From Ectobacillus sp042610425 (lineage in GTDB: Bacteria; Bacillota; Bacilli; Bacillales; Bacillaceae_G), in contig NZ_JBGJZM010000001.1 of NCBI RefSeq assembly GCF_042610425.1, forward strand, positions 1,984,001 to 2,048,000: a DNA stretch of 64,000 nt, read 5' to 3'. Under the pieces are notes generated by a model. The model was given only the letters and a program-made list of their open reading frames with translations, was not told the DNA's origin and searched no databases. This document shows, piece after piece, positions 1 through 8,862 of this stretch. Made by a program: the position numbers and the translations under genes. Every line of letters starts with the position of its first letter. Positions within the stretch are counted from its first letter, which is position 1.

Positions 1-152
1 TTCAGCGTGCCATTCTGTTCTATTTCTGCAAGATCCCGTCTGATCGTTGCTTCGTGTACATTAAATTTCTTTGCAAGTGCAGAGATTGTCGCCGTACGAT
101 TCTGTCTTACATAATCAATGATTAGCATTCTTCTCTCGATTGCTAACAACAT
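1..152 (-). CDS. DeoR-family transcriptional regulator, N-terminus (partial)
   Basis: Reading the minus strand from the ATG at 152 gives an open frame that runs off the left edge of the window. The first 50 or so residues form the winged helix-turn-helix typical of DeoR regulators: an opening stretch like MLLAIERRMLIIDYV, then NRTATISALAKKF, then VHEATIRRDLAEIEQNG with the characteristic TIRRDL recognition helix. An AAAGGAG ribosome binding site lies just upstream (about 160-166). DeoR proteins usually repress sugar or nucleoside operons, but the effector domain and the regulated operon lie outside the window, so the target cannot be told. Confidence 0.85.
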   Translation of the reverse strand, partial: MLLAIERRMLIIDYVRQNRTATISALAKKFNVHEATIRRDLAEIEQNGTL

Positions 153-449
153 CTGTCTCCTTTCACGCAAACAATGTTCATTTTTGCAAATTCCTTTTCG
201 TATTTTGCATTTTTTTGTTCACTTTGATTGTAAACATGAACTTTTAATCTGGTGTAAATCATATGTTTTTCTGAAATTAAGAATATGTAAACCTATGCAA
301 ATAGGAACCAAAATGATATGAAGCAAGTCAGCCGGCAAAAATTGTTTACGCATTTAAATACTATTTTTTTTAGAAATATGAATATCCTTATTCAATAACC
401 AGACTGTTAATTGAGACCATTTAGTAGAATTAAAGCAGGAACATACCCT

Positions 450-507
450 AATGTATAAAAAAATGGTCAGAAATCGAATTAAGATTTCTGACCATTTTTT
501 ATACATT
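450..507. terminator. Bidirectional rho-independent terminator
   Basis: An almost perfect inverted repeat: the left arm at 450-475 pairs with the right arm at 483-507 around a 7-nt loop. The stem core is TGGTCAGAAATC with A-rich and T-rich flanks, so it can act on either strand. It serves ridA on the minus strand. The rest of 153-590 holds the upstream region of the DeoR gene and no convincing gene. Confidence 0.75.
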
Positions 508-590
508 ATAAATTCAAACTTTCTTTGAAGCAGTAGCAGTCCATACACCCTTAAAATGTCTTTCTACCTAGTTTTTGTTTGATACGGCAA

Positions 591-989
591 TCATGAATTC
601 GGTATCCAAGCAATCAAATCAATTTCCACATCTGCGCCGCCAGCTAACCCTGTTACACCAATACACGTTCTTGCTGGCAAATCTCTATTATAGAAACTCC
701 GATATACTGTATTTACTTCTTCAAAATGCCCCATATTCGTTATAAAGACGCGCGACTGAATGACATGTTCGAAGCCGCTTCCTACTTCATCCAGAATAAT
801 TTTCAAGTTTTCCATAACAAGCCTTGTTTGCTCGGCAAATGTACCGAGAATCATTTCATTTGTTTTCGGATTGGTAGGCATTTGCCCGGTGATAAATACA
901 AGATTCCCTACCTTTACTGCATGTGAGAAGGGCCCAATTGGCGTTGGCGCACTATCTGCCATTACCTTAACAATCATTTGATCAAGCAT
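591..989 (-). CDS. ridA: RidA/YjgF family protein, 2-iminobutanoate/2-iminopropanoate deaminase
   Basis: A 132-residue protein with the usual single-domain Rid length. RidA hydrolyses reactive enamine/imine intermediates released by PLP enzymes such as threonine dehydratase. The N-terminal half shows APTPIGPFSHAVKVGNLVFITGQMP, typical of the family (shown here in parts: PIGPFSHA and FITGQMP). Near the C-terminus, RVFITNM and DLPARTCIGV carry the conserved arginine before the T-x-x-G-V stretch that contacts the carboxylate. The ATG at 989 has an AAAGGAG site 8 nt upstream (998-1004). It stands alone, with a hairpin terminator downstream at 450-507. Confidence 0.9.
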   Translation of the reverse strand: MLDQMIVKVMADSAPTPIGPFSHAVKVGNLVFITGQMPTNPKTNEMILGTFAEQTRLVMENLKIILDEVGSGFEHVIQSRVFITNMGHFEEVNTVYRSFYNRDLPARTCIGVTGLAGGADVEIDLIAWIPNS

Positions 990-1220
990 CGCTACAGCTC
1001 CTTTAGAATTGAGAATGAAATATGCAACTCACACATTTATTTTTCTGAATTTTCTAATATAATTATAGAATAAAAAATATGTATAACTGTGCAAGTTGTC
1101 AGCATATCTTCCATAGAATAAATGGAACTCTCTCGTCAAAAGGAGATTCTACATAAAAGAACAATAACTTAAGTAGAAAAGCAGCCAAAAAATTAATTCT
1201 TTTACAAAGTAGATAAGAAG

Positions 1221-1943
1221 TCATGTCGTTTTTATCTTATCCCTTTTCAGATCTATATATAAAGATCCGTCAGTTTGAATTTCAGCATAGAAAACTTCTT
1301 CTATTGAATGAATGCCTTGCTTTTTTAATTGTTGTAATACCCATTCTTTCGTTACATCTAGCTCTTTAAGGTTCTTATGTACAATTTCCCCATCAGAAAT
1401 GATCTCAGTAGGTAAATACTTCGGTATAGTTGTTGGGACTTGTAAATCCTTTTTTGTTACTAACTGATTTTCCACCTTTTTTAATATACTTAACTTTCCG
1501 TCAGGTTCTAAAACAGCATAGGAAACATCCTTTGAAGAAAAAACCCCTTGTTCTCTTAACATCATACTGAAATCGTCTATGTTTAATCGAACTGATTTTA
1601 AAGCCTTTTCTAAAATCTTTCCTTCTTTCATAACAATCGTGGGTTCATCATCCAATATAATTCTTGCTTTGCTTGATTTAATTCCAATATACTCCATAAC
1701 AAATGTAAGAAAAGACCACCAAATAATAGAGGTAAGTCCATTCAGGAATGAAGTTTCATTCTCTCCCGCAATATTTGCAGCTATGCTGCCAATCGTAATA
1801 CCTGTAATGTAGTTAAAAAATGTAAGTTGGCTAAGCTGCTTTTTTCCGAGAAGACGAGCTAGTACAAGTAATACAATAAATGAAATCGTTGATCTAAGGA
1901 TTATTTCCCAAAAGTCTAATTGATAGAATTCATCTATATTCAT
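1221..1943 (-). CDS. DUF421 (YetF-type) membrane protein
   Basis: About 240 residues. The first 90 contain two to three hydrophobic segments (FIVLLVLARLLGKKQ, YITGITIGSIAANIAGE, WWSFLTFVMEYIG) and the RLLGKKQLSQLTFFNY motif of DUF421. The soluble C-terminal half has two similar alpha/beta repeats (DFSMMLREQGVFSSKDVSYAVLEPDG and WVLQQLKKQGIHSIEEVFYAEIQTDG, similar over their length). YetF/2Duf proteins of Bacillus are linked to spore membrane properties and germination; that role is known for relatives, not shown here. I chose the ATG at 1943 rather than the GTG at 1955, because AGAAGG abuts the GTG but sits 11 nt before the ATG. Confidence 0.85.
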   Translation of the reverse strand: MNIDEFYQLDFWEIILRSTISFIVLLVLARLLGKKQLSQLTFFNYITGITIGSIAANIAGENETSFLNGLTSIIWWSFLTFVMEYIGIKSSKARIILDDEPTIVMKEGKILEKALKSVRLNIDDFSMMLREQGVFSSKDVSYAVLEPDGKLSILKKVENQLVTKKDLQVPTTIPKYLPTEIISDGEIVHKNLKELDVTKEWVLQQLKKQGIHSIEEVFYAEIQTDGSLYIDLKRDKIKTT

Positions 1944-2082
1944 TTGAATTAGCACCTTCTATTCATTCTCAATAGATGATTAAATGTATACCTTTATCCA
2001 TACTAGTATGGATTGCTATTCATAATCTTATTCTACAGTCACCATAAGGAATCAATTCTTTTAGTCAGGGATTATTTGACAC

Positions 2083-4182
2083 TTACATATCTATGTTCTC
2101 AATGAGTGGAGATTTTTTTCCAGAATACAATACCCATAGCTCGTGAAGTGCACGAGTGCAGCCAACGTATAACAGCTTTGCATTCTGCTTGGTGTCTTCG
2201 TAATGCTTTTCATCTACATCGACAAGCAGTACTGAGTCAAATTCAAGTCCTTTCGCTAGGTAAACTGGAACGACTGAGATGCCTCCTTCGTATTTGCTCT
2301 GCTTTGCATGAATAAAGTTTGCAGATAGTCCTGCTTCTAACAGGGCACTATGGAGAAGTACACATTCATCTTCTGTGCGGCCGATAATCGCAATGGTATC
2401 CATTTTATTTTGTTGCAGTTGTTCGATGGTTTTGATGATAGTAGCAATGCGGTTCGTATCTTCGACTTCTACCATTTTTACCTTTTCCCCGCTTCGAAAA
2501 ACAGGATTAGCTAAGCTTACAGGAATATTTGCTTTCGCAATAATTTCATTAGCAAAGTAAATGATTTCCATTGTAGAACGATAGCTCCTGTTTAATTCAA
2601 AATATCTTACTTCATTTAGATTGAAAATCTCTAAAAATTCATCCCAGTTTTGAATACCTTGATACTCGTGAATGGCTTGCGATAAGTCCCCTAATATGGT
2701 GAAGGAATTTCCTTGTGTCATCTGCTTTAATAATGCGATTTGAAACGGTGAAAAATCCTGTGCTTCATCTACGATTACGTGATGATATTTGTGCTGTGAT
2801 TCGATGCCGTACAGACGGTTATGAATATAGACAAGCGGAGGTAAATCCTCTAGATCCATCTCTTTCTTTCTACAATTCGCTGCCGTAGCCTTTATAATGT
2901 CTGCCGGGATGCTGTCTACAAATGATGATTTCATAAATAGTGATTTATAGAAGGAAAGAGCAGTATGCTTTGGCCATTGCTTCATATAGGAAGTTAGATA
3001 TTGTGTTGCTTTTTTCTTTCTGTCTTTTTTTATGCTAGTTGTTCCTATATTCTTCAGCTTGTCATCAATCCATTTTTTTATCCGTGCCACGATGCGTTCT
3101 CTTCGTTTAGCTAATGGATAAAGCTTATATTCGAAGGTAAACCAATGATGAAGCGTTTCTTTTTCTAACCGTATATTGTCCCATGGTTCAAAATCTTTAT
3201 TTGGAACGGCCGATGTTTCATAGCTTTCTATGTATGTTTCAATGTAATCCATAAAATGAGTTGAGCCCTTCCATTTACCTGGACTATTCTTATTCATTTC
3301 TGAGCGATTGAAACTAGGAGTGAACCATTTTTCTAGGTTCTCTGATGAATCCTTAACGGTTACCTCGCCGCCAAGTATATCTAAAGCCCAATCTGTAAAA
3401 GTTGTTTGCTGAATGCCGCCTACTCCCAGCTCAGGAAGTACGTTTGAAATATAATCAAGGAACATATTGTTTGGTGCAAAGATAATCATTTTTTCAGCTT
3501 GTATAGTTTCACGGTATTGATAAATCAAATATGCAAGACGATGCAGAGCAACGGTTGTTTTTCCGCTTCCGGCAACCCCTTGAATGATTAATGGGGTATT
3601 TTTGGATGCTCGAATAATATCATTTTGTTCGGATTGAATGGATGAAACGATATCCTTTAAGCGATTATCTTTATTTTCGTTTAAACGATATATTAGAAAA
3701 TCATCAGTGACAGATACATTTTGGCTGCCTTTTACAAAAGTATCTACAACACGTTGGAGAATTTTCTTGCGAATTACGATATTTCGTTTGAGATATATTA
3801 AGCCTTCAATGATACCTTCAGGAGATTCGTAATAAGCAGGATCGTCTCCTCCTGTGAATGAGTAAAACATACTGGCAACAGGAGCACGCCAATCAATCAC
3901 GATCGGTTGCTCTGTCACTTGATCAGATACACCTATTTTTCCAATATAAATCGGCATAGATTCCTGGCCTTCTTCTTGAAAGTCCATTCTACCAAAGTAC
4001 GGCTCATTTATCGCTACGCGAAGGTTTCTTCGATTGGTTTCTCGTATGCCTTCTAATACTCGCTCTGAAAAAACACTCCCTGAATATACAGGAATTCCTT
4101 CAAGTTTTGCTAATTGCCGGTCAATTTCGTCTATATTTGTATTTAGTTTCTGAAGCTCTTCTTCATATGCTTGTGTTTCCAT
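2083..4182 (-). CDS. helD: HelD-like RNA polymerase recycling motor / SF1 helicase
   Basis: About 700 residues. A short N-terminal coiled coil is followed by a UvrD-like ATPase: IDWRAPVASMFY, which is typical of HelD, then Walker A GVAGSGKTTVALHR, motif II VDEAQDFS, motif III LGDLSQAIHEYQG, and a C-terminal LAKGLEFDSVLLVD and YVGCTRALHELWV. HelD binds RNA polymerase in Gram-positive bacteria and releases it from nucleic acid. It is a little shorter than B. subtilis HelD (about 770). The start is the ATG at 4182: GGGAGG precedes it by 9 nt, while the longer frame to 4236 has no such site. It appears to be transcribed alone. Confidence 0.88.
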   Translation of the reverse strand: METQAYEEELQKLNTNIDEIDRQLAKLEGIPVYSGSVFSERVLEGIRETNRRNLRVAINEPYFGRMDFQEEGQESMPIYIGKIGVSDQVTEQPIVIDWRAPVASMFYSFTGGDDPAYYESPEGIIEGLIYLKRNIVIRKKILQRVVDTFVKGSQNVSVTDDFLIYRLNENKDNRLKDIVSSIQSEQNDIIRASKNTPLIIQGVAGSGKTTVALHRLAYLIYQYRETIQAEKMIIFAPNNMFLDYISNVLPELGVGGIQQTTFTDWALDILGGEVTVKDSSENLEKWFTPSFNRSEMNKNSPGKWKGSTHFMDYIETYIESYETSAVPNKDFEPWDNIRLEKETLHHWFTFEYKLYPLAKRRERIVARIKKWIDDKLKNIGTTSIKKDRKKKATQYLTSYMKQWPKHTALSFYKSLFMKSSFVDSIPADIIKATAANCRKKEMDLEDLPPLVYIHNRLYGIESQHKYHHVIVDEAQDFSPFQIALLKQMTQGNSFTILGDLSQAIHEYQGIQNWDEFLEIFNLNEVRYFELNRSYRSTMEIIYFANEIIAKANIPVSLANPVFRSGEKVKMVEVEDTNRIATIIKTIEQLQQNKMDTIAIIGRTEDECVLLHSALLEAGLSANFIHAKQSKYEGGISVVPVYLAKGLEFDSVLLVDVDEKHYEDTKQNAKLLYVGCTRALHELWVLYSGKKSPLIENIDM

Positions 4183-4402
4183 TTTTCTTAACCTCCCTAC
4201 ATAAGTAGATAACCGAACTTTTAGATGGAATATCATTCTATCAAGAAGATAAGGATAAAGTAAAGAAAAAACAGAGAGAATGTAGCAAGTTTATTTTTTC
4301 AAGGGAACAACGGGATTCAGAGATAATTTTTTCCCCTTCTTTTACATATTTTTATTTCTAACAGGGAATTTTATAGGTATCGAAAAGAAGGAGATCCTCT
4401 TT

Positions 4403-4903
4403 ATGAACTACAAAATTTTCAAATCCATCAATCGGCTTTCTGGACATTATTCTCCAATTGATTTGCTAATGATCTTCATTTCCAATAAATTGCGGTATGT
4501 GTTTTTGTTTGTTTTGATTTTTATGTGGTTTCGAAATGATTTTAGTAAAAGAATTTCTTTCCTTGCGGTGATTTCCGCGGGGGTGGCTTTATTTCTAAAC
4601 ACGTTGATTAAATTGTTTTATTTTACACCACGTCCTTTTGTGAAACGTCGAGTGGGCATACTCATTCCATCCAAAACAGATTCTTCCTTTCCAAGTAAAC
4701 ATACAATACTTGCATTTGCTGTATCGACTTCGATCCTTCTATATAAACGTACTCTTGGTTTAATTATGTGGACTTTATCAATGTTGACGGGTTTCTCACG
4801 TATTTGGATTGGTCATCATTATCCATTCGATATTCTTGGAAGTGCCTTTATTGGCACCATGACAAGTATCCTTGTTAATAAAATTTTCCGCCGTGTTATT
4901 TAA
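4403..4903 (+). CDS. bcrC: PAP2-family undecaprenyl-diphosphatase (BcrC-like)
   Basis: A 166-residue, mostly hydrophobic protein with four to five membrane segments. The three phosphatase signatures are present: KLFYFTPRP (K-x6-RP), FPSKH (PSGH-like) and SRIWIGHHYPFDILGS (SR-x5-H-x3-D). BcrC dephosphorylates undecaprenyl pyrophosphate at the outer face of the membrane, recycling the peptidoglycan lipid carrier and giving bacitracin tolerance. A GAAGGAGA site precedes the ATG. It is divergent from helD. The symbol rests on family resemblance; other PAP2 lipid phosphatases share these motifs. Confidence 0.82.
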   Translation: MNYKIFKSINRLSGHYSPIDLLMIFISNKLRYVFLFVLIFMWFRNDFSKRISFLAVISAGVALFLNTLIKLFYFTPRPFVKRRVGILIPSKTDSSFPSKHTILAFAVSTSILLYKRTLGLIMWTLSMLTGFSRIWIGHHYPFDILGSAFIGTMTSILVNKIFRRVI

Positions 4904-5057
4904 GTTGCCCATCAATAAGCAAATTTATCAACGTTTACTGTGGGGCAAATTTCGATTATATTCATATCAAAACATTGCCAGCATGTTCACCTCCAAAAAC
5001 GCAAATATTAAATAGTGCAAGGTGATTTCAAATTTTTCTAAAGAGGGGTGCTGGAAA

Positions 5058-5336
5058 ATGAATACTTGGATGCCTGCAATTATGAAGAACGTGGTAAATA
5101 TGCTAGGTAAAAGAAGAAATAGCGGTAAAGGATGGATTTGGGCGTCTTTACTTGGGGTAGGAGTAAGTGCAGCCGCATGGGGACTCGGAAGAAATCGAGA
5201 CAGAAATATGTTTCGTCCTCTTCGATATACAATGAATAGAATGAGAAATCGAGTAGCGAATCAAATGCCAAATGTTGCAGCTGGAATGACAGAGTTTGCG
5301 GATGATCTTGTGCCTGATACGACCAAAAATAATTAG
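5058..5336 (+). CDS. Small DUF3918/YrzQ-like protein
   Basis: A 92-residue basic protein. The central GWIWASLLGVGVSAAAWGLG is a single hydrophobic, glycine- and alanine-rich segment followed by arginine-rich RNRDRNMFRPLRYTMNRMRNR, the pattern of YrzQ-type small Bacillus proteins of unknown role. I place the start at the ATG at 5058, preceded by GAGGGGTG, rather than the longer frame at 5022. A good terminator follows immediately, so it is monocistronic. No function can be proposed. Confidence 0.65.
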   Translation: MNTWMPAIMKNVVNMLGKRRNSGKGWIWASLLGVGVSAAAWGLGRNRDRNMFRPLRYTMNRMRNRVANQMPNVAAGMTEFADDLVPDTTKNN

Positions 5337-5340
5337 TTTT

Positions 5341-5369
5341 AAAAACGCCTACATTTTGTAGGCGTTTTT
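5341..5369 (+). terminator. Rho-independent terminator
   Basis: AAAAACGCCTACA pairs with TGTAGGCGTTTTT around a 3-nt loop, directly after the DUF3918-like gene. The T-run makes it a strong intrinsic terminator, and the A-run lets it work on the opposite strand too. Confidence 0.85.
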
Positions 5370-5442
5370 GAACTCTATATCACCTGAACATATTCCACCT
5401 GACGGCCTATGAAAAATGATTCGTCGTATTCATAAATTTTCC

Positions 5443-6129
5443 CTATTCCAAAACCCGATACAGCTCATCTAACCTTTGGATTTGATAGGATGGACGAATT
5501 TTCGTATCATTGGCCTTTATTCCAGGGTTAAACCAGCATGTGTCTATGCCTGCGATTTGCCCGCCTTTCATATCAGAGCTTAAGGAGTCCCCTATAATTA
5601 ACCCCTGTTCCATGAAAAAATGAGGAATTCGTGCAAAAACATAATCAAAATATTCCTTCATTGGCTTCTGATAACCTGTAGCCTCAGAAACAAAAATATT
5701 TTTAAATAGCGGATATAGTCCTGACTTACGTAACCGTTTTTCCTGCGTCTTAGAAACACCGTTCGTCACAATATATAAATCATAATCATGCTGTAGATTT
5801 GTGATTAATTCCAATGCACCCTCAACAAGATGATGCCCTTCTTCTAGATAGCTCCGATACTTTTTTTCCAATAAAACGCCATCAATCTCTTGCCCGTATT
5901 CATGAAATAAAATAGAAAAACGCGTATTCAATACCTCTTCACGATTTATTTTTCCTTCTTCAAAGGATCTCCAAAGACCTTGATTTATCTTTTTATAATG
6001 TGATTCGATTTCAGTGGTTAAGGGGATGTTTTGTTCCTCGAACAGGAGGTGTAATGCTAAATTTTCTGCTGCACGAAAATCAAGTAATGTATCATCTACA
6101 TCGAAAAATAACGTTTGATACTTTTTCAA
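5443..6129 (-). CDS. HAD-superfamily YjjG/YfnB-type nucleotidase
   Basis: A 228-residue HAD hydrolase. Motif I is FFDVDDTLLDF (nucleophile Asp and acid Asp), motif II IVTNGVSKTQ, motif III lysine in SEATGYQKP, and motif IV IIGDSLSSDMKGG. The cap insertion between motif I and II and the ending on WFNPGIK match the YjjG noncanonical pyrimidine nucleotidase family (YfnB in B. subtilis), which dephosphorylates (d)UMP, dTMP and damaged pyrimidine nucleotides. Substrate is inferred from family. It is a single gene, convergent with the DUF3918-like gene. Confidence 0.85.
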   Translation of the reverse strand: MKKYQTLFFDVDDTLLDFRAAENLALHLLFEEQNIPLTTEIESHYKKINQGLWRSFEEGKINREEVLNTRFSILFHEYGQEIDGVLLEKKYRSYLEEGHHLVEGALELITNLQHDYDLYIVTNGVSKTQEKRLRKSGLYPLFKNIFVSEATGYQKPMKEYFDYVFARIPHFFMEQGLIIGDSLSSDMKGGQIAGIDTCWFNPGIKANDTKIRPSYQIQRLDELYRVLE

Positions 6130-6240
6130 AATGACCTCTCCATTTTTTCTTTTTATAGCAATTGTACGTTGTAAGTCATTCTATGTCATCTTGGACGACT
6201 CTCTACTTTTATTGCTACCACCTAATTTAAAATACTAAAA

Positions 6241-6435
6241 TGCCATCGACAATGACCAGCACGCCAAGAAACTGCTCAAACGTGTAGACATAGTTCCAAC
6301 ATAACGATTAAACCATTAAATCGTCCTGTATATAGACAAATTGGCATTCTGAAGCATACACAAACTCCGTCCATTATGAAAATAATTCGTTTTATTAAGG
6401 ATTGGGCAAAAAAGGATTGCGATATACGATTGTAA
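6241..6435 (+). pseudogene. Degenerate fragment resembling the C-terminus of a LysR-type regulator
   Basis: One frame from 6241 to the TAA at 6433-6435 reads through with a single internal stop. It includes LNRPVYRQIGILKHTQ and IMKIIRFIKDWAKK, which resembles the last helix and strand of LysR effector domains. There is no start codon or N-terminal part. This accounts for much of the 6130-6503 gap. The family assignment is by eye only. Confidence 0.35.
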
Positions 6436-6503
6436 TAAAGACTTAAAACAAAGCAGATATCGTTAAGTATGAAAGGAAGCCCCCCTCTTAGGAAAGCTTC
6501 CCT

Positions 6504-7064
6504 TTATATTTCAATTTGTTTAATGATTTTTGCGGGATTGCCCCCTACCACTACATTATCAGGTACATCTTTAGTCACTACTGCACCTGACGCAACAACT
6601 ACATTGTTTCCAATATGGATTCCAGGATTTATTACCGCTCTGCCACCAATCCAAACATTGTTACCAATCGTAATCGGTTTCGCATATTCTAGACCAGAAT
6701 TACGCTCGAATGGATTAAGTGGATGTGTTGCTGTATAGATATGTACACCTGGGGCCAAAAAACAATTATCTCCGATTCTCACTTCACAAACATCTAAAAT
6801 CACACAATCAAAATTAGCATAAAAGTTTTCTCCCACGTGAATATTGTAACCATAATCACATCGGAAATTTGGCTCTATGTATAGAGACTTACCCGTTGAA
6901 CCAAAAAGCTCTTTTAATAGTTCTTCACGTTTTTCCACTTCAATCTCTAAAGTTTGATTGTATCGTCTTGTTTTGCGCCTTGCTTCTATACGGTCACTTG
7001 CCAATTCAGGGTCAGTAGAATCATACAGCTCCCCGGCTAACATCTTTTCCTTTTCTGTTTTCAT
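6504..7064 (-). CDS. maa: Maltose O-acetyltransferase
   Basis: A 186-residue left-handed beta-helix acetyltransferase of the NodL/LacA/Maa group. The N-terminal helix KMLAGELYDSTDPEL is the Maa signature. It is followed by hexapeptide repeats: RCDYGYNIHVGENFYANF, NCFLAPGVHIYTATHPL with the catalytic histidine, and ITIGNNVWIGGRAVINPG. Maa acetylates glucose and maltose using acetyl-CoA in the cytoplasm. The true start is the ATG at 7064: the upstream ATG at 7079 is part of the GAGGAGA ribosome binding site. A weak hairpin at about 6473-6505 follows the gene. Confidence 0.88.
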   Translation of the reverse strand: MKTEKEKMLAGELYDSTDPELASDRIEARRKTRRYNQTLEIEVEKREELLKELFGSTGKSLYIEPNFRCDYGYNIHVGENFYANFDCVILDVCEVRIGDNCFLAPGVHIYTATHPLNPFERNSGLEYAKPITIGNNVWIGGRAVINPGIHIGNNVVVASGAVVTKDVPDNVVVGGNPAKIIKQIEI

Positions 7065-7280
7065 ACGATATCTCCTCATGTGAAAATAAAAGTTCTTTCT
7101 AGCATCTCCAATTGATCCGAATCCGTCACACTAGACGAGTGAATGAAATATCAACTATAGGTATTAAAATTTGTAGTTAAACGGGATTAACTAAAAAATC
7201 TCGTCTCTTAAACTAAAGAGGCGGGATCCATCTGCTCTTATACAGGTTTCATTGAAAATTCAACGATAATTAGTAACGAA

Positions 7281-7308
7281 CCCCCAAATCTGATTTTTGG
7301 GGATTTTA
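7281..7308. terminator. Weak hairpin between maa and the oxidoreductase gene
   Basis: CCCCAAATC pairs with GATTTTTGGGG with one bulge, followed on the plus strand by ATTTT. It lies downstream of the minus-strand oxidoreductase gene. A second imperfect hairpin sits at about 7198-7228. Nothing else is evident in 7065-7385. Confidence 0.35.
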
Positions 7309-7385
7309 AGAAACTTTCTTCATTCCTGACAAAAATAGCTTATGTATGCATGTAGAATTCTCTACCTTCTAAGGTATAGCAGTGA

Positions 7386-8375
7386 CTATTTCTTCTTATC
7401 GCTTGGGAACACAACTCCAATTTGCTTTCGCGCTTCATCTATAATCTCCATGACGGTTAGCGAATTTGCATAAGAATTTATGGAGGATTCCCGCTTCCCT
7501 GCTTGAATTAATTCATTAAATTCCTTTATCTCATAAAACATCGGCGCACTTCTTTGCGGCTGTGTAATATTTTCTACGGTTCCATTTCGATAATAAATTT
7601 CTACTTGCTCCGGTGTATTGATCTTATCTGCTCTTATATTCCCTTCTTCCCCTTGTATTTCAAAAGGAATGGTAGAATTAGTAATTTTAGAATACATGAT
7701 TACCGCTTCCATCTCTGCATATTTCAGCAAAATGCTGCCGTCCCCATCCACACCCGATTCCAAAAGCAGTCCATTTGCCTTGACCTCAAGCGGCTTACCG
7801 AATAATACAACAAGCGGATAGATACAGTAAATGCCAATATCCATCAAAGCACCGTTCGATAACGCTGGATTGAAAGCATTCAATACAACGCCTTCCTTAT
7901 ACGCATCATAACGGGAAGAATATTGGCAATAGCTCGCCATATACCTGCGAACCTTGCCGATTTTATTTACATGCTGCTGCACACTTTTAAAGTTCGGAAC
8001 AAATGTAGATTTTAAAGCCTCCATAAGCAGCACGTCATTATCCCTTGCAGCTTGAATCATATCTCTTACTTCAGAAGCATTGGATGCAATCGGTTTCTCA
8101 CATAAAATATGCTTGCCATGATTCATGAAAAGAATAGCCTGCTCTGCATGAAAGGAATTAGGGCTAGCGATATACACCGCATCAATTTCTGTACTTTTTG
8201 CCATACCTTCTAAATCAGTAAATATAGACATCACTCCATACTTTGCGGAAAATTCCGCTGCCCGCTCACTTGTTCTAGAGTACACGGCAGACAAAGAAAA
8301 ATCTTCTAATTGACTGGCTGCTTGCAAAAATGACTCTGTAATTCGGCTTGTCCCGATGATGCCAAATCTAACCAT
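7386..8375 (-). CDS. Gfo/Idh/MocA-family NAD(P)-dependent oxidoreductase
   Basis: About 329 residues. The N-terminal Rossmann fold opens with VRFGIIGTSRITESF (G-x-G-x-x-x/A dinucleotide loop). It continues with AVYIASPNSFH and the family marker CEKPIASN, where the lysine is catalytic. The C-terminal GFO/MocA substrate domain contains GALMDIGIYCIYPL, with the conserved D-x-G-x-Y/H. Substrate is unknown; relatives act on sugars, inositols or dihydrodiols. The start at 8375 is chosen because AAAGGAGATAAGAAT leads into that ATG. It stands alone. Confidence 0.87.
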   Translation of the reverse strand: MVRFGIIGTSRITESFLQAASQLEDFSLSAVYSRTSERAAEFSAKYGVMSIFTDLEGMAKSTEIDAVYIASPNSFHAEQAILFMNHGKHILCEKPIASNASEVRDMIQAARDNDVLLMEALKSTFVPNFKSVQQHVNKIGKVRRYMASYCQYSSRYDAYKEGVVLNAFNPALSNGALMDIGIYCIYPLVVLFGKPLEVKANGLLLESGVDGDGSILLKYAEMEAVIMYSKITNSTIPFEIQGEEGNIRADKINTPEQVEIYYRNGTVENITQPQRSAPMFYEIKEFNELIQAGKRESSINSYANSLTVMEIIDEARKQIGVVFPSDKKK

Positions 8376-8492
8376 ATTCTTATCTCCTTTATCTATCATT
8401 TAGAAAATTCTACTATATTCGTGTCAAGTTGCGTAACCTTAACCTTCTCAAATAACAAAATCAGGACTAACAAACAGTTCATCAAGTGTTTC

Positions 8493-8585
8493 TTAACTCT
8501 CCTTATTTGACGTTTCTAACTTATCTTCATAGAAAGCTCTTTTCGAGATGGCTTTACGTCCTTTTCGTTTGTTTTGATAAGCCAA
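8493..8585 (-). CDS. Putative 30-residue basic peptide with occluded ribosome binding site
   Basis: A TTG at 8585 follows a strong AAGGAGG (8594-8600) at 8-nt spacing and opens a 30-codon frame. It is rich in lysine and arginine (KRKGRKAISKRAFYEDK). The CAAGGAGG of the ribosome binding site is matched by an upstream CCTCCTTG (8624-8631 on the plus strand as CAAGGAGG), which could fold back and hide it. This may be a small regulated peptide or a leftover 5' end of a lost gene. I recognise no family. Confidence 0.35.
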   Translation of the reverse strand: MAYQNKRKGRKAISKRAFYEDKLETSNKES

Positions 8586-8732
8586 ATTAAAAACCTCCTT
8601 GTTATACGGAGAAATCCACGTAGCAAGGAGGTCGAACGGTCTTTTTTTACTTACTAACACAGTCTATATTATGAACATAACATTTACCAATTTTTTCTTA
8701 ACAGTCGATAAACGTTGTTACATCAAGGTTTA

Positions 8733-8826
8733 TGGCGGGACTGCGTGGGAATCGAACCCACCTGACTAGGCACGCTGGTCACAAGCGGTTTTGAAGACCG
8801 TGGAATACACCAGTTTACAACGCTTG
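8733..8826 (-). tRNA. Selenocysteine-type tRNA (UCA anticodon), probably a pseudogene
   Basis: On the minus strand the 3' half is tRNA-Sec-like. It has the anticodon stem-loop CGGT-CTTCAAA-ACCG (anticodon TCA at 8792-8794), a long variable region, a T-arm GTGGG-TTCGATT-CCCAC, then an 8-nt acceptor strand GCAGTCCC, a G discriminator and encoded CCA (8733-8735). The 8+5 bp acceptor/T arrangement is specific to bacterial tRNA-Sec. The 5' half fails: no GGGACTGC acceptor partner exists upstream and the D-stem does not pair. No selA, selB or selD is in the window. It is best read as a decayed tRNA-Sec; the 5' limit given is approximate. Confidence 0.5.
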
Positions 8827-8862
8827 ATTCAGAAAGTATTTCGATTGATTCCTTCCATAACA

